16,210 nucleotides of DNA from Chitinophagaceae bacterium (GTDB taxonomy: Bacteria; Bacteroidota; Bacteroidia; Chitinophagales; Chitinophagaceae). A program made the position numbers and the translations under genes. This document shows, piece after piece, positions 6,783-14,672 of this stretch. The first letter of the stretch is position 1, and every line of letters begins with the position of its first letter. Below the pieces are notes generated by a model. The model was not told the origin of the DNA, ran no database searches, and was given only the letters and a program-made list of their open reading frames with translations. The stretch lies in the NCBI GenBank assembly GCA_025455205.1, contig JALOMZ010000006.1:1-16210 (forward strand), in the 5' to 3' direction.

Positions 6783-7754
6783 GTTAATTAATCGCACGGC
6801 ATCTTTTGCAAAATAAGTGGCTATCAGATCAGCGCCTGCCCGTTTGATGGAAGTGAGCGTTTCCAGGATGGCCTTTTCTTCATTGATCCAGCCCATTTTG
6901 GCGGCTGCCTTGATCATGGCGTATTCGCCGCTGATATTATAGGCGCTCACCGGTACTTCACTCACGTTTTTCACTTCACGGATAATATCCAGGTAGCTGA
7001 GCGCCGGCTTCACCATCACAATGTCGGCGCCTTCCTCAATGTCCATCAGCACTTCCCTAACGGCTTCGGTGCGGTTGGCATAGTCCATCTGGTAGGTCTT
7101 CTTGTCGCCGAAGCCCGGGGCGCTGTCTAGCGCATCGCGGAAGGGCCCGTAGAAGCAGGAAGCATATTTGGCGCTGTAGGCCATGATGCCGGTTTTGGTA
7201 AAACCATTTTCTTCCAGGGCCATACGAATGGCGCCAATGCGGCCATCCATCATATCGCTGGGTGCTACCATATCGGCCCCGGCCTGTGCATGGCTCACGC
7301 TCATGGCTGCCAGCACCTCCACGGTGGCGTCGTTCACAATCTCGCCGTTCTCCACAATACCATCATGCCCAAAGGAACTGAAGGGATCCAGGGCCACATC
7401 GGTCATCACAAACATGTCCGGGCACGCTTCCTTCACCGTTCTGATGGCACGCTGCATCAGCCCCTCCGGATTCAGCGCCTCCGTGCCCTTGTTGTCTTTC
7501 AGCTCGTCTTTACACTTGATGAAAAGCAGCACGCTCTTCAGCCCCATGGCCCACAACTCCTTCACTTCCTTTGCCAGGTTATCGAGGCTCAGGCGGTAGT
7601 AGTTGGGCATGGAAGAAATCTCCTCCTTCACACCGGTGCCTTCCACCACAAACAGGGGCACAATGAAATCATTCGGCGTGAGGATGGTTTCGGCCACCAG
7701 GCTGCGGATGGCAGCGGACTGGCGGAGGATTCGGTTGCGACGTTGTAAGATCAT
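6780..7754 (-). CDS. hemB: Delta-aminolevulinic acid dehydratase (porphobilinogen synthase)
   Basis: The enzyme condenses two 5-aminolevulinate molecules into porphobilinogen. From ATG at 7754 it has 324 residues, the usual length. MVKPALSYLD holds the Schiff-base lysine (K249) and YSAKYASCFYGPFRDA holds the second active-site lysine (K196). The metal-site segment DVALDPFSSFGHDG (119-132) has aspartates where zinc-type enzymes have cysteines, so this is a magnesium/monovalent-cation type, as in many bacteria (family knowledge). A TTG codon 18 bases upstream (7772) is in frame but lies within an 8-bp repeat array, so ATG is preferred. The stop codon falls in the palindromic element shared with hemL. 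The gene probably belongs to the same transcript as hemF and hemL. Confidence 0.97.
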   Translation of the reverse strand: MILQRRNRILRQSAAIRSLVAETILTPNDFIVPLFVVEGTGVKEEISSMPNYYRLSLDNLAKEVKELWAMGLKSVLLFIKCKDELKDNKGTEALNPEGLMQRAIRTVKEACPDMFVMTDVALDPFSSFGHDGIVENGEIVNDATVEVLAAMSVSHAQAGADMVAPSDMMDGRIGAIRMALEENGFTKTGIMAYSAKYASCFYGPFRDALDSAPGFGDKKTYQMDYANRTEAVREVLMDIEEGADIVMVKPALSYLDIIREVKNVSEVPVSAYNISGEYAMIKAAAKMGWINEEKAILETLTSIKRAGADLIATYFAKDAVRLIN

Positions 7755-7759
7755 AGCAG

Positions 7760-7807
7760 GTGAATAAGTCAATAAGTGAATGAGTCAATGGGTGAATGGG
7801 TGAATGA
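7760..7807 (+). repeat. Array A: six tandem 8-bp units (GTSAATRR) between hemB and hemF
   Basis: The units, in perfect 8-nt register, are GTGAATAA, GTCAATAA, GTGAATGA, GTCAATGG, GTGAATGG and GTGAATGA. The array ends five bases before the hemB start codon (minus strand) and begins 17 bases after the hemF stop codon. It has no spacers, so it is not a CRISPR array. The first four units have the same AATAA, AATAA, AATGA, AATGG order seen in arrays C and D. Confidence 0.9.
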
Positions 7808-7824
7808 GGATTGCAGATGTCCGG

Positions 7825-8790
7825 TCAGCAGGTGTTGGTGCGCGCGGCCCAGGCATTCCGCTCTTCTTCTGTTACAAAATTCGCCCAATCCACCGGCTGC
7901 AGGCAGGCCTGCAGCAATTTGTCCTCGTCGCTGCCAGGGGCGGGTTGATAATTATACTCAAAGCGAACGGTGGGCGGCAGGCTCATGAGAATACTCTCGA
8001 TGCGGCCGTTGGTCTTCAGTCCGAACAAGGTGCCGCGGTCGTGCACCAGGTTGAACTCCACATAGCGGCCGCGCCGGATCTCCTGCCAGTGTTTGTGGGC
8101 AGGCGTAAAGGTGTCCTGTTTGTGCTTTTCCACGATGGGCAGATAAGCGTCCATAAAGGCATAGCCGCAGCGCTCCGCCAGCGTCAGCCAGGTTGTAGTA
8201 GTATAATTTTCGCCTGCCCTTTTGTGATCGTAGAAAATACCACCAATGCCACGGCGCTCGTGGCCGCGGTGGGTGTTCACGAAGTAGTGGTCGCAGGTGA
8301 GCTTGAACTCCGGATAGAAGGTAGTGTCTACCGCATCGCAGGCTGCTTTGAAGGTTTGGTGGAAATGGCGGGCATCTGTTTCATCCAGGTAATAGGGTGT
8401 TAGGTCGGTGCCACCACCAAACCAGCGGTCAATGGTGTGGCCGGCTTCATCATACAATTCAAACATGCGGTAGTTGAAGTGAATGGTGGGCACAAAGGGA
8501 TTAAACGGATGGATCACCGAGGAGATGCCGGCGGCAAACCAGCGCTGCCCGCTGATCTTCAGCTGCTGCCGCATTACATCGGTCACTTCGCCAAATACGA
8601 CGGATGTGTTCACGCCGCCCTTCTCAAAAACATTCCCATTGGCAATAACACGGGTCTTGCCACCGCCGCCTTCCGGTCTCTGCCACTCATCCTGCACAAA
8701 CCTGGCTTTCCCGTCCACCCGCTCCAGCGCCGCACAGATATCATCCTGCAGGCGATGGATAAATGCCACAAACTGTTCCCTTATTTCCAT
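7825..8790 (-). CDS. hemF: Oxygen-dependent coproporphyrinogen III oxidase
   Basis: HemF uses O2 to decarboxylate two propionate side chains of coproporphyrinogen III, giving protoporphyrinogen IX. The protein has 321 residues from ATG at 8790. WFGGGTDLTPYY (123-134) is the family signature, with HFNYRMFE (104-111) and RRGIGGIFYD (179-188) also conserved. Eight codons upstream to a TTG (8814) are open but without family similarity, so the ATG is used. The gene breaks the otherwise tight hemACDE run: 110 nt separate it from hemE and 70 nt from hemB. Both gaps hold 8-bp repeat arrays in opposite orientation. It is partly redundant with hemN at the right edge, which suggests use according to oxygen supply. 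Confidence 0.97.
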   Translation of the reverse strand: MEIREQFVAFIHRLQDDICAALERVDGKARFVQDEWQRPEGGGGKTRVIANGNVFEKGGVNTSVVFGEVTDVMRQQLKISGQRWFAAGISSVIHPFNPFVPTIHFNYRMFELYDEAGHTIDRWFGGGTDLTPYYLDETDARHFHQTFKAACDAVDTTFYPEFKLTCDHYFVNTHRGHERRGIGGIFYDHKRAGENYTTTTWLTLAERCGYAFMDAYLPIVEKHKQDTFTPAHKHWQEIRRGRYVEFNLVHDRGTLFGLKTNGRIESILMSLPPTVRFEYNYQPAPGSDEDKLLQACLQPVDWANFVTEEERNAWAARTNTC

Positions 8791-8848
8791 ATCGGCATGA
8801 TAAACATGATACAATACCGGTCAATTGCTATCCCGATACACCTCTACC

Positions 8849-8908
8849 CTATTCACTTATTCACCTATTGACTTATTGCCTATTCCATATTGCCTATTGC
8901 CTATTCCC
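8849..8908 (-). repeat. Array B: degenerate tandem 7/8-bp units between hemF and hemE
   Basis: Read on the plus strand the units are CTATTCAC, TTATTCAC, CTATTGAC, TTATTGCC, then 7-nt units TATTCCA, TATTGCC, TATTGCC and TATTCCC. On the minus strand these read GTGAATAG-like, the inverse orientation to array A, which lies on the other side of hemF. The array contains the hemE stop codon (8901-8903). The change from 8- to 7-nt period suggests decay. Confidence 0.85.
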
Positions 8909-9926
8909 CATACTCCTTCACCGCCTCCACAAACGCCTTCGCATGGTCCACCGGCACATCGGGGGTAATGCCATGTCCCAGGTTGGCGATATAGCGTTGC
9001 GTGCCAAAGGCATCTATCATTTCCTTTACCCGCTGCCTGATCTGCGGAATGGGCGCCAGCAGGTAGGCCGGGTCGAAATTACCCTGCAGGGTAATGCTGT
9101 TGTTGGTGAGCTGTCGGGCCATAGCCGGGTCAACACACCAGTCGATACCGAGGCCAGCGGCGCCGCTTTGTGCCAGGGCGGGCAGTGCATACCAGCTGCC
9201 TTTGGGAAACAGGATCACAGGAGCTGAAGGTTGCAGCGCCTGCGCAATCTGCACCAGGTAGGGTTGTGCAAAGGCTTCGAAATCCTGCTTGCTGAGGCTG
9301 CCGCTCCAGCTGTCGAACACCTGCACCACATCGGCGCCGGCTTTCACCTGTGCCTGCAGGTAGGCAATAGTGATATCGGTGATCTTCTGCAGCAGGGCAT
9401 GTGCCAGGGCAGGCTGGGTGAAGCAGAACTTCTTGGCCTTGTCCCAGGTTTTACTGCCCTTGCCTTCCACCATATAACAGAGAATGGTGAAGGGAGCTCC
9501 GGCGAAGCCAATGAGCGGCACCCGGCCGTTGAGTTGTTGTTTGGTGAGGGCCAGGGCCTGCATCACATAGCCCAGGCTGTCTTCCACGCCTTCGGTGATC
9601 AGGGCATCAATATCGGCCTGTGTTTTGATGGTCTGCGGCAGCGAGGGGCCCTTGCCTTCTTCCATTAGCACTTCCACGCCCATGGCCTGCGGAATTACGA
9701 GAATATCGGAGAATATGATGGCGGCATCGGTGCCTACAATATCGATGGGCTGCAGCGTGATCTCTGCGGCCAGCTCCGGCGTTTGCACGCGGGTGAAGAA
9801 GTCGTACTTCGCCTTCAGCGCCATATACTCCGGCAGGTAGCGGCCAGCCTGGCGCATCATCCATACCGGCGGGCGTTTCAGCGGTTCGCCACGCAGGGCC
9901 CTTAACAAGAGGTCGTTTTGTAACAT
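8901..9926 (-). CDS. hemE: Uroporphyrinogen decarboxylase
   Basis: The enzyme removes four acetate carboxyls from uroporphyrinogen III to give coproporphyrinogen III. The 341-residue protein matches the family along its whole length. [15 protein letters not shown] carries the substrate-carboxylate arginines (R25, R29), and [12 protein letters not shown] carries the catalytic aspartate (D74). [19 protein letters not shown] and FDSWSGSLS are also typical. ATG at 9926 is 23 nt downstream of the hemD stop codon, so it is very likely in the hemACDE operon. Its last codons and stop lie at the edge of an 8-bp repeat array. Confidence 0.97.
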   Translation of the reverse strand: MLQNDLLLRALRGEPLKRPPVWMMRQAGRYLPEYMALKAKYDFFTRVQTPELAAEITLQPIDIVGTDAAIIFSDILVIPQAMGVEVLMEEGKGPSLPQTIKTQADIDALITEGVEDSLGYVMQALALTKQQLNGRVPLIGFAGAPFTILCYMVEGKGSKTWDKAKKFCFTQPALAHALLQKITDITIAYLQAQVKAGADVVQVFDSWSGSLSKQDFEAFAQPYLVQIAQALQPSAPVILFPKGSWYALPALAQSGAAGLGIDWCVDPAMARQLTNNSITLQGNFDPAYLLAPIPQIRQRVKEMIDAFGTQRYIANLGHGITPDVPVDHAKAFVEAVKEYGE

Positions 9927-9949
9927 GGTTTGTATTTATGATTCTGCAG

Positions 9950-10663
9950 TCATGCTATGCCGGAGGCATACCACGACAAAAGTGTTTCTATGAGCGTATC
10001 CTTTCCCGGCCCGTCGGCCACCACCACCTGGTTCTGGCTGTATGCCCGCAGCTCGGCCGCGGTGGTTTCGCCTGTGGCAAACAAAACAGTTTCAGGCGGC
10101 AGCTGGTTGAGCCGAAAAAAGCTGCGCACGGCGCTGGGGCTGAAAAACAGGATGGCATCGTAACTACGGTGCAGGGCCATGGGTGTTTCGGTTGTTTTGT
10201 ACACCACCCTTTCCGTGAGTGGCAAACCCTGTGCAGCCAGGTATTCCGGAAGTGTATCGCGCCGGATCTGGCTGCAGAAGAAGACCAGCTTATCGCCTTC
10301 GGCTTTTTCTGCCAGGTTATGTGCCAGTTCTGCTGCGTGGTTGCCGCTAGCCACGATGGTGGCATTGGGCAGCAGGGTATTCACCAGCAATCGCGTGGTA
10401 TGCCCCAGGCAGGCAACCCGCCAGGCAGGTTGCAGCACCCCCAGCATATCAGCTACGGCCTGCACTGCATTCATACTGGTGAAGATGGCCAGCAGGGGTT
10501 GGTGTGCCCAGTCGCGAATCTCGGCCTGCAGCGCTGCATCCTGCACCGGCTCGGTGCGGATGAAGGACTGTTCCTCCACCTCCCAGCCTGCTGCCCGGGC
10601 CTTGCTGATGGCGGCCGGGGAAAGCGGCCTTGTGCTCAATATGGTTCTGGCCGCGCCGCTCAT
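9950..10663 (-). CDS. hemD: Uroporphyrinogen-III synthase
   Basis: HemD closes and isomerises hydroxymethylbilane to uroporphyrinogen III. This family is poorly conserved. The 237-residue length, the N-terminal ILSTRPLSP, IFTSMNAVQAV in the middle and ILFFSPSAVRSFF near the C-terminus are all characteristic of the two-lobed HemD fold. The start ATG overlaps the hemC stop codon by four bases (ATGA, 10660-10663), which implies translational coupling. The position between hemC and hemE agrees with the pathway order. Confidence 0.93.
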   Translation of the reverse strand: MSGAARTILSTRPLSPAAISKARAAGWEVEEQSFIRTEPVQDAALQAEIRDWAHQPLLAIFTSMNAVQAVADMLGVLQPAWRVACLGHTTRLLVNTLLPNATIVASGNHAAELAHNLAEKAEGDKLVFFCSQIRRDTLPEYLAAQGLPLTERVVYKTTETPMALHRSYDAILFFSPSAVRSFFRLNQLPPETVLFATGETTAAELRAYSQNQVVVADGPGKDTLIETLLSWYASGIA

Positions 10664-11565
10664 GCTTTCAGTTTTTCCACCAGCCGGCGGCCACCGTTGG
10701 CGAGGAGTTTTTCTGCTGCAGTAAAACCCGCTTCGGCCACTTCATCCAGGCCAAAAGTGCAGCTCACCTCCAGCAGGTCGCTGCCATCGGGCAAACAAAC
10801 ATTACCAGTGAAACTAATATGACTGAAGTGGTGCTGGGCCAGGGCGCTGATGGGTGTGGCACAACCGCCCATGAGGCCGCGCAGGAAATCGCGCTCGATC
10901 TGCACACAGGCGGCGGTCAGTTCATCATTTATCTTTTCCCCTGCCGCGCGTGCAACTGCATCATCTTCGCGGCACACCACCATCACGGCACCCTGCGCCG
11001 GCGCCGGCAGCATCCAGTCGAGCACCATATGCTGATCCGGCAGCAGGCCAATCCTGTCTAAACCGGCCCGGGCAAATACGGCGCCATCCCAATCGGAAGA
11101 TGCCAGCTTATCGAGGCGGGTTTGCATATTGCCCCGCAGGTTGTCGAAACGGGTATTGGGGTAGCGGTGCAGCCACTGGGCTTTGCGGCGGATGCTGCTG
11201 GTGGCAATGAACAGCGGGGTTTCCTGCACGGCAAACCGGTCTGCATTGCCCCGGTACACCAGCACATCTTCGGTGAAGCCACGCTCCATCACGGCACATT
11301 GCACAATGCCCTGCGGCAATTGGGTGGGCACATCCTTCATGCTGTGCACAGCAATGTCTATGCGGTCGTTGAGCAGGGCGGCATCCAGGGTGCGGGTGAA
11401 AACACCCTGCACGCCCATTTCATAGAGCGGCGTTACCAGGTCAAGGTCGCCTTCGCTCTTCACGGGCACCAGTTCGGCGTCTATGCCAATTTCTTTTAAT
11501 GCGTGCTGCACGAGGGTAGCCTGCCACAGGGCAAGGCGACTGTCGCGGGTTCCTATTCTGATCAT
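10660..11565 (-). CDS. hemC: Porphobilinogen deaminase (hydroxymethylbilane synthase)
   Basis: The enzyme joins four porphobilinogens into the linear tetrapyrrole hydroxymethylbilane. The protein has 301 residues. IGTRDSRLALWQ at the N-terminus, VHSMKDVPT with the catalytic aspartate (D78), SSIRRKAQ and RGNMQTRLDKL with substrate-binding arginines are all present. FLRGLMGGCATP holds Cys235, which attaches the dipyrromethane cofactor. The start overlaps the hemA stop codon by four bases and the stop overlaps the hemD start by four bases, so the three are translationally coupled. Confidence 0.97.
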   Translation of the reverse strand: MIRIGTRDSRLALWQATLVQHALKEIGIDAELVPVKSEGDLDLVTPLYEMGVQGVFTRTLDAALLNDRIDIAVHSMKDVPTQLPQGIVQCAVMERGFTEDVLVYRGNADRFAVQETPLFIATSSIRRKAQWLHRYPNTRFDNLRGNMQTRLDKLASSDWDGAVFARAGLDRIGLLPDQHMVLDWMLPAPAQGAVMVVCREDDAVARAAGEKINDELTAACVQIERDFLRGLMGGCATPISALAQHHFSHISFTGNVCLPDGSDLLEVSCTFGLDEVAEAGFTAAEKLLANGGRRLVEKLKA

Positions 11566-12809
11566 GATACTTTGGCAGCCAGGGCCGGATGGTTCAGGAA
11601 TTGCTGGTAGGCATCAATCACATAGCAGCCCTTTTCTGCCTTGCTCTTGAGGTTTACTACGAGGTTGTTGACGGTTTGCTGCACCAGTTCTCGTACCTCT
11701 TCATCGCAGGCAGCTGCCTGTCCGGCAAACTCGCATCCTGACTGGCCCGACCATTGAGCCAGGTGCTGCTTGACGAGCTTGATGGCGGGTGTATGCTTAT
11801 AGGTATGCAGCCAGTTGTAAAACTCCTGCTCAAATTCAGCGATGATCTGTTCTGCTTTCGGCACTTCGGTATGGCGCCGGGCAATGTTTTGCTCCAGGAT
11901 CACCGAAATATCATCCACATTGGCCAGGTGCATGCCGGGCAGATCGGCCACCTGCTTGTCTACATTCGCCGGTACACTCAGGTCAACCACAAAGCGTTCG
12001 CGGGCAGATGTAAAATGATGGGGCTTCACAATGGGCTCGGATGCCGCCGTGCTGGTGACCACAATATCGAATTCGTTCAACTGGTGGGCCAGGGCTTCAA
12101 AGGGCAGACTGTTCACCTGGAGGCTGGCCGCCAATGCTTCTGCCTTTTCGGGGGTACGGTTGCAAACCGTCAGGGAAATATTGGGCAGGTAATGCAGGAG
12201 GTTCTTGCACACGTTGGTCCCGAATTTTCCCGTGCCCACCACCAACGCCCGCAGGGAGCGGTTGGCTACTTTTTGCTGCAGCCATTCAATGGCGGCAAAG
12301 GAAACCGATACGGTGCCGCTGCTGAGGCCCGTGGTGGTGCGGATCTTCTTGGAGGCCTGGAATACAAAATTCAGGGTGCGGTCCATCACCGGCCCGATCA
12401 TTTGTTCGGACCTGGCCACGGCAATGGCCTGCTTCAGCTGACCCTGTATCTCATAATCTCCGATGATCTGGCTATCAAGCCCTGCGGCTACCCGGAACAG
12501 GTGGTGCATGGCTTCCTGGCCCTGCATGAAAAAGCCATGGTGGATAAACTCACCGTACTGGCCCGCCGTATGCCGGCTCAGCAGGGCGGCCAGCTCATGC
12601 GGGTGGTTGGCATATCCATAGATCTCCGTACGGTTGCAGGTGCTGATCACAAACACACTCTTGAAGCCTTTGGCGCGGGCTTCTTCCAATACCTGCCGGT
12701 GCTGATCGGCATCCACGGCAAAAAGGCCGCGCACATCGGTTCCGGCCTGCCGGTAGCTGATACCCGCCACACAGAAACGTTCCCTGATATGATCCGCATT
12801 GAGTTTCAT
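11562..12809 (-). CDS. hemA: Glutamyl-tRNA reductase
   Basis: This NADPH-dependent enzyme reduces glutamyl-tRNA(Glu) to glutamate-1-semialdehyde, the first and usually rate-limiting step of the C5 pathway. From ATG at 12809 it has 415 residues. FVISTCNRTEIYGY holds the nucleophilic cysteine (C58). GLDSQIIGDYEIQGQLKQA is the Bacteroidota form of the catalytic-domain signature. VVGTGKFGTNVCKNL is the NADPH-binding loop. The C-terminal ~110 residues are the helical dimerisation domain. A GTG at 12833 would add eight residues, but it lies upstream of a good -7 promoter box (12818-12825), so ATG 12809 is preferred. It is the first gene of the minus-strand operon and diverges from hemH across 189 nt. 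Confidence 0.96.
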   Translation of the reverse strand: MKLNADHIRERFCVAGISYRQAGTDVRGLFAVDADQHRQVLEEARAKGFKSVFVISTCNRTEIYGYANHPHELAALLSRHTAGQYGEFIHHGFFMQGQEAMHHLFRVAAGLDSQIIGDYEIQGQLKQAIAVARSEQMIGPVMDRTLNFVFQASKKIRTTTGLSSGTVSVSFAAIEWLQQKVANRSLRALVVGTGKFGTNVCKNLLHYLPNISLTVCNRTPEKAEALAASLQVNSLPFEALAHQLNEFDIVVTSTAASEPIVKPHHFTSARERFVVDLSVPANVDKQVADLPGMHLANVDDISVILEQNIARRHTEVPKAEQIIAEFEQEFYNWLHTYKHTPAIKLVKQHLAQWSGQSGCEFAGQAAACDEEVRELVQQTVNNLVVNLKSKAEKGCYVIDAYQQFLNHPALAAKVS

Positions 12810-12817
12810 GAACGCTG

Positions 12818-12825
12818 CAAAGGTA
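12818..12825 (-). promoter_or_regulatory. Predicted -7 element of the hemA operon promoter
   Basis: On the minus strand TACCTTTG matches TAnnTTTG exactly. It ends eight bases before the hemA ATG, so the leader would be only a few bases or absent. A -33 TTG is not clear: the nearest candidate is TTC, 21 nt upstream (12849-12847). The rest of the 189-nt divergent region (12826-12998) has a small CCCG/CGGG hairpin at 12931-12942 and no convincing promoter for hemH. Confidence 0.4.
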
Positions 12826-12998
12826 TCCGGCACAAAAAATGGAGACGAATCTGCCGTGTCACGTAACTGTCATATTCAGGCTGATTGGCAAACATTTATG
12901 GCGACCTTACCATTTTGGATTTGCTTTGCGCCCGCTGGCGGGGCCTTTGAGCCTGGCCATACTGCGTGGGCAGCACCAAATACTAAATTTTTTTTTGA

Positions 12999-14048
12999 AT
13001 GACAGGTCAAATGGTCAGGAAAGGCATTGTACTGATGAACCTCGGGTCGCCGGATTCCACGTCCGTAAAAGATGTACGCCGCTACCTCGATGAATTTCTG
13101 ATGGATGAAAGGGTTATTGATGTACCCAGGCTGGTGCGCTTCCTCCTGGTGAAGGGTATTATTGTGCCCTTCCGGGCGCCCAAGTCGGCCAAAGCTTACC
13201 AGAGCATCTGGACCGAAGCCGGGTCGCCCCTGATCGTTTTAACAAAGCAGCTGCAGCAAGCCCTGCAGGGCCAGGTTACCGCGCCGGTGTCTATTGCCAT
13301 GCGCTATGGTAATCCACATCCGAAACAGGCCTACGATGAACTGATTGCAAAGGTACCCGACCTGGATGAAGTGATCCTGGTACCCCTGTACCCACACTAT
13401 GCCATGAGCAGCTACGAAACCGCCGTGGAATATGCAAAGCAGGTACACCAGCAACAAGGCTATCGGTTCAAGCTCACCATCATCCCTCCTTATTACAAAC
13501 ACGCTGCCTACCTCGATGCGCTGGCCGAGAGCATCCGGCCCTACCTCGAAGAACCGCACGACCATATCCTTTTCAGCTACCACGGTGTACCCGAACGGCA
13601 CATATACAAAGGCGATATCACCGGCTGCCACTGCCTGAAGGTGGACAACTGCTGCGCAGTGGACTCGCCAGCACACGCCCAATGCTACCGCCACCAGTGC
13701 CTGGTGACCACCGACCTGGTGGCCGAAAAACTGGGTATCCCCAAAGACAAATACAGCTTCAGCTTCCAGAGCCGCCTGGGCCGCGACGAATGGCTGAAAC
13801 CCTATACTGCCAAGCGTTTTGAGGAGATGCCGAAAGAGGGTATCAAAAAATTGCTGGTGGCCTGCCCGGCCTTTGTGAGCGACTGCCTGGAAACCCTCGA
13901 AGAAATTGCGGAAGAAGGCAAAGAGGAGTTCATGCACGCCGGGGGAGAAAGCTTCACCATGATCCCATGTCTGAACGTACATCCCATGTGGGTGAAAGCG
14001 ATTGGGGAGATGATAGAGGAAACTGAAAGTCAATTAGTGAATAAGTGA
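12999..14048 (+). CDS. hemH: Ferrochelatase with a cysteine-rich insert, possibly Fe-S type
   Basis: HemH inserts Fe2+ into protoporphyrin IX to make protoheme. The protein has 349 residues. GIVLMNLGSPDS at the N-terminus, FSYHGVPERHI with catalytic His195, FQSRLGRDEWLKPYT (256-270) and ACPAFVSDCLETLEE with the conserved Glu298 identify the family. Between residues 210 and 234 there are six cysteines (C210, 212, 218, 219, 229, 234). Some bacterial ferrochelatases carry a [2Fe-2S] cluster in an insert of this kind, so cluster binding is inferred. An alternative start is Met5 (13011). The last codons (SQLVNK) and the stop are encoded by the 8-bp repeat array C. It diverges from hemA. Confidence 0.96.
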   Translation: MTGQMVRKGIVLMNLGSPDSTSVKDVRRYLDEFLMDERVIDVPRLVRFLLVKGIIVPFRAPKSAKAYQSIWTEAGSPLIVLTKQLQQALQGQVTAPVSIAMRYGNPHPKQAYDELIAKVPDLDEVILVPLYPHYAMSSYETAVEYAKQVHQQQGYRFKLTIIPPYYKHAAYLDALAESIRPYLEEPHDHILFSYHGVPERHIYKGDITGCHCLKVDNCCAVDSPAHAQCYRHQCLVTTDLVAEKLGIPKDKYSFSFQSRLGRDEWLKPYTAKRFEEMPKEGIKKLLVACPAFVSDCLETLEEIAEEGKEEFMHAGGESFTMIPCLNVHPMWVKAIGEMIEETESQLVNK

Positions 14049-14060
14049 ATGAGTGAATGG
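14029..14060 (+). repeat. Array C: four tandem 8-bp units overlapping the hemH 3' end
   Basis: The units are GTCAATTA, GTGAATAA, GTGAATGA and GTGAATGG. The hemH reading frame runs into the array and stops at the TGA formed at 14046-14048. The unit order is the same as in array A and in the reverse complement of array D. The following 108 nt (14061-14168) hold nothing recognisable. Confidence 0.9.
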
Positions 14061-14168
14061 AGGGAGCAAGTGAGATAGGGTAAGGGCAAGAAATTCGGAG
14101 TGCCTCGGGTTTGAGCTTTAAGAAGAACCGTGTTGATCTGGTTTTCCAAAATCTATCTTGATCAATGC

Positions 14169-14198
14169 TTGAAATATAAAGTTCAGACATTATTTTTA
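14169..14198 (+). promoter_or_regulatory. Possible promoter of the four-helix-bundle gene
   Basis: TTG at 14169-14171 and TATTTTTA at 14191-14198 are 19 nt apart. This is the same arrangement, with the same final G-to-A deviation in the -7 box, as at the TonB-dependent receptor. The region is AT-rich, so chance similarity is possible. The leader would be about 12 nt. Confidence 0.3.
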
Positions 14199-14215
14199 AG
14201 AAAAGACTATTCCCT

Positions 14216-14569
14216 ATGTTTCTTCAACTCAACCATCAGAAGCTCTTTGTTTACCAGGAAACCAGGACTTTGTCCAAGCACTGCTATGAATTCACCAGGC
14301 GCCTGCCAGCAGAGGAACGATACAATCTCGTACAGCAGATAAGAAGGGCCGCCTTGTCTGTCCACCTGAACATTGCTGAGGGTGCTTCGCGAAAGTCGGC
14401 TAATGAAAGGAACAGGTACTATGAAATAGCACGGGGTTCAGTAATTGAGATCGACGCAGCCCTGGATGCCTGCGAAGACATTGGATACTGTACAAAAGAA
14501 GAGCTGGGTGAATTGGGCGCCAGTCTGGTAAAAGTGTTTGTATCCCTGTCAAAAATGATCAACGGGTAA
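14216..14569 (+). CDS. Four-helix-bundle protein (23S rRNA intervening-sequence protein family)
   Basis: The 117-residue protein matches the family named after proteins encoded in 23S rRNA intervening sequences. RRAALSVHLNIAEGASRKS followed by ERNRYYEIARGSVIEIDAAL and a GY near residue 90 are the core motif, and the four predicted amphipathic helices fill the whole length. The family occurs outside rRNA in many bacteria and is structurally related to the Avd accessory protein of diversity-generating retroelements. Its cellular function is unknown. Here it sits between hemH and hemJ with no functional link to heme. The DNA is less GC-rich than the neighbours. The gene lies between two inverted 8-bp repeat arrays (C and D), which suggests arrival as a small cassette. 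Confidence 0.85.
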   Translation: MFLQLNHQKLFVYQETRTLSKHCYEFTRRLPAEERYNLVQQIRRAALSVHLNIAEGASRKSANERNRYYEIARGSVIEIDAALDACEDIGYCTKEELGELGASLVKVFVSLSKMING

Positions 14570-14577
14570 TGTTTCAA

Positions 14578-14617
14578 TTCACAAGGCTGTGAACAAAGCA
14601 CTCACCTCAGCTTTTTT
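14578..14617 (+). terminator. Possible terminator after the four-helix-bundle gene
   Basis: A perfect hairpin TTCACA-AGGC-TGTGAA (14578-14593) starts nine bases after the stop codon. It is followed by AAAGC (14595-14599) paired with GCTTT (14610-14614) and a run of six T (14612-14617). Either or both could end the transcript. The stems are short. Confidence 0.4.
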
Positions 14618-14672
14618 CCGTCATTATAAACTGCAAAGCAAATTTTCCAGAGTACTACCCACACCTCTTGCC

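Noticed and set aside
5536..6783. Long open frame on the plus strand opposite hemL
   Set aside because: It is antisense to a well-supported gene, its translation has no recognisable family or normal composition, and such frames are common opposite GC-biased codons.
7760..7807. Array A as a CRISPR array
   Set aside because: The units are 8 bp with no spacers and no cas genes are present.
11754..12866. Long open frame on the plus strand opposite hemA
   Set aside because: It is a shadow of hemA, with a translation rich in His, Gly and Gln and no domain pattern.
14216..14569. A real 23S rRNA intervening sequence
   Set aside because: The protein family fits, but there is no rRNA sequence on either side. 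The flanks are hemH and hemJ.
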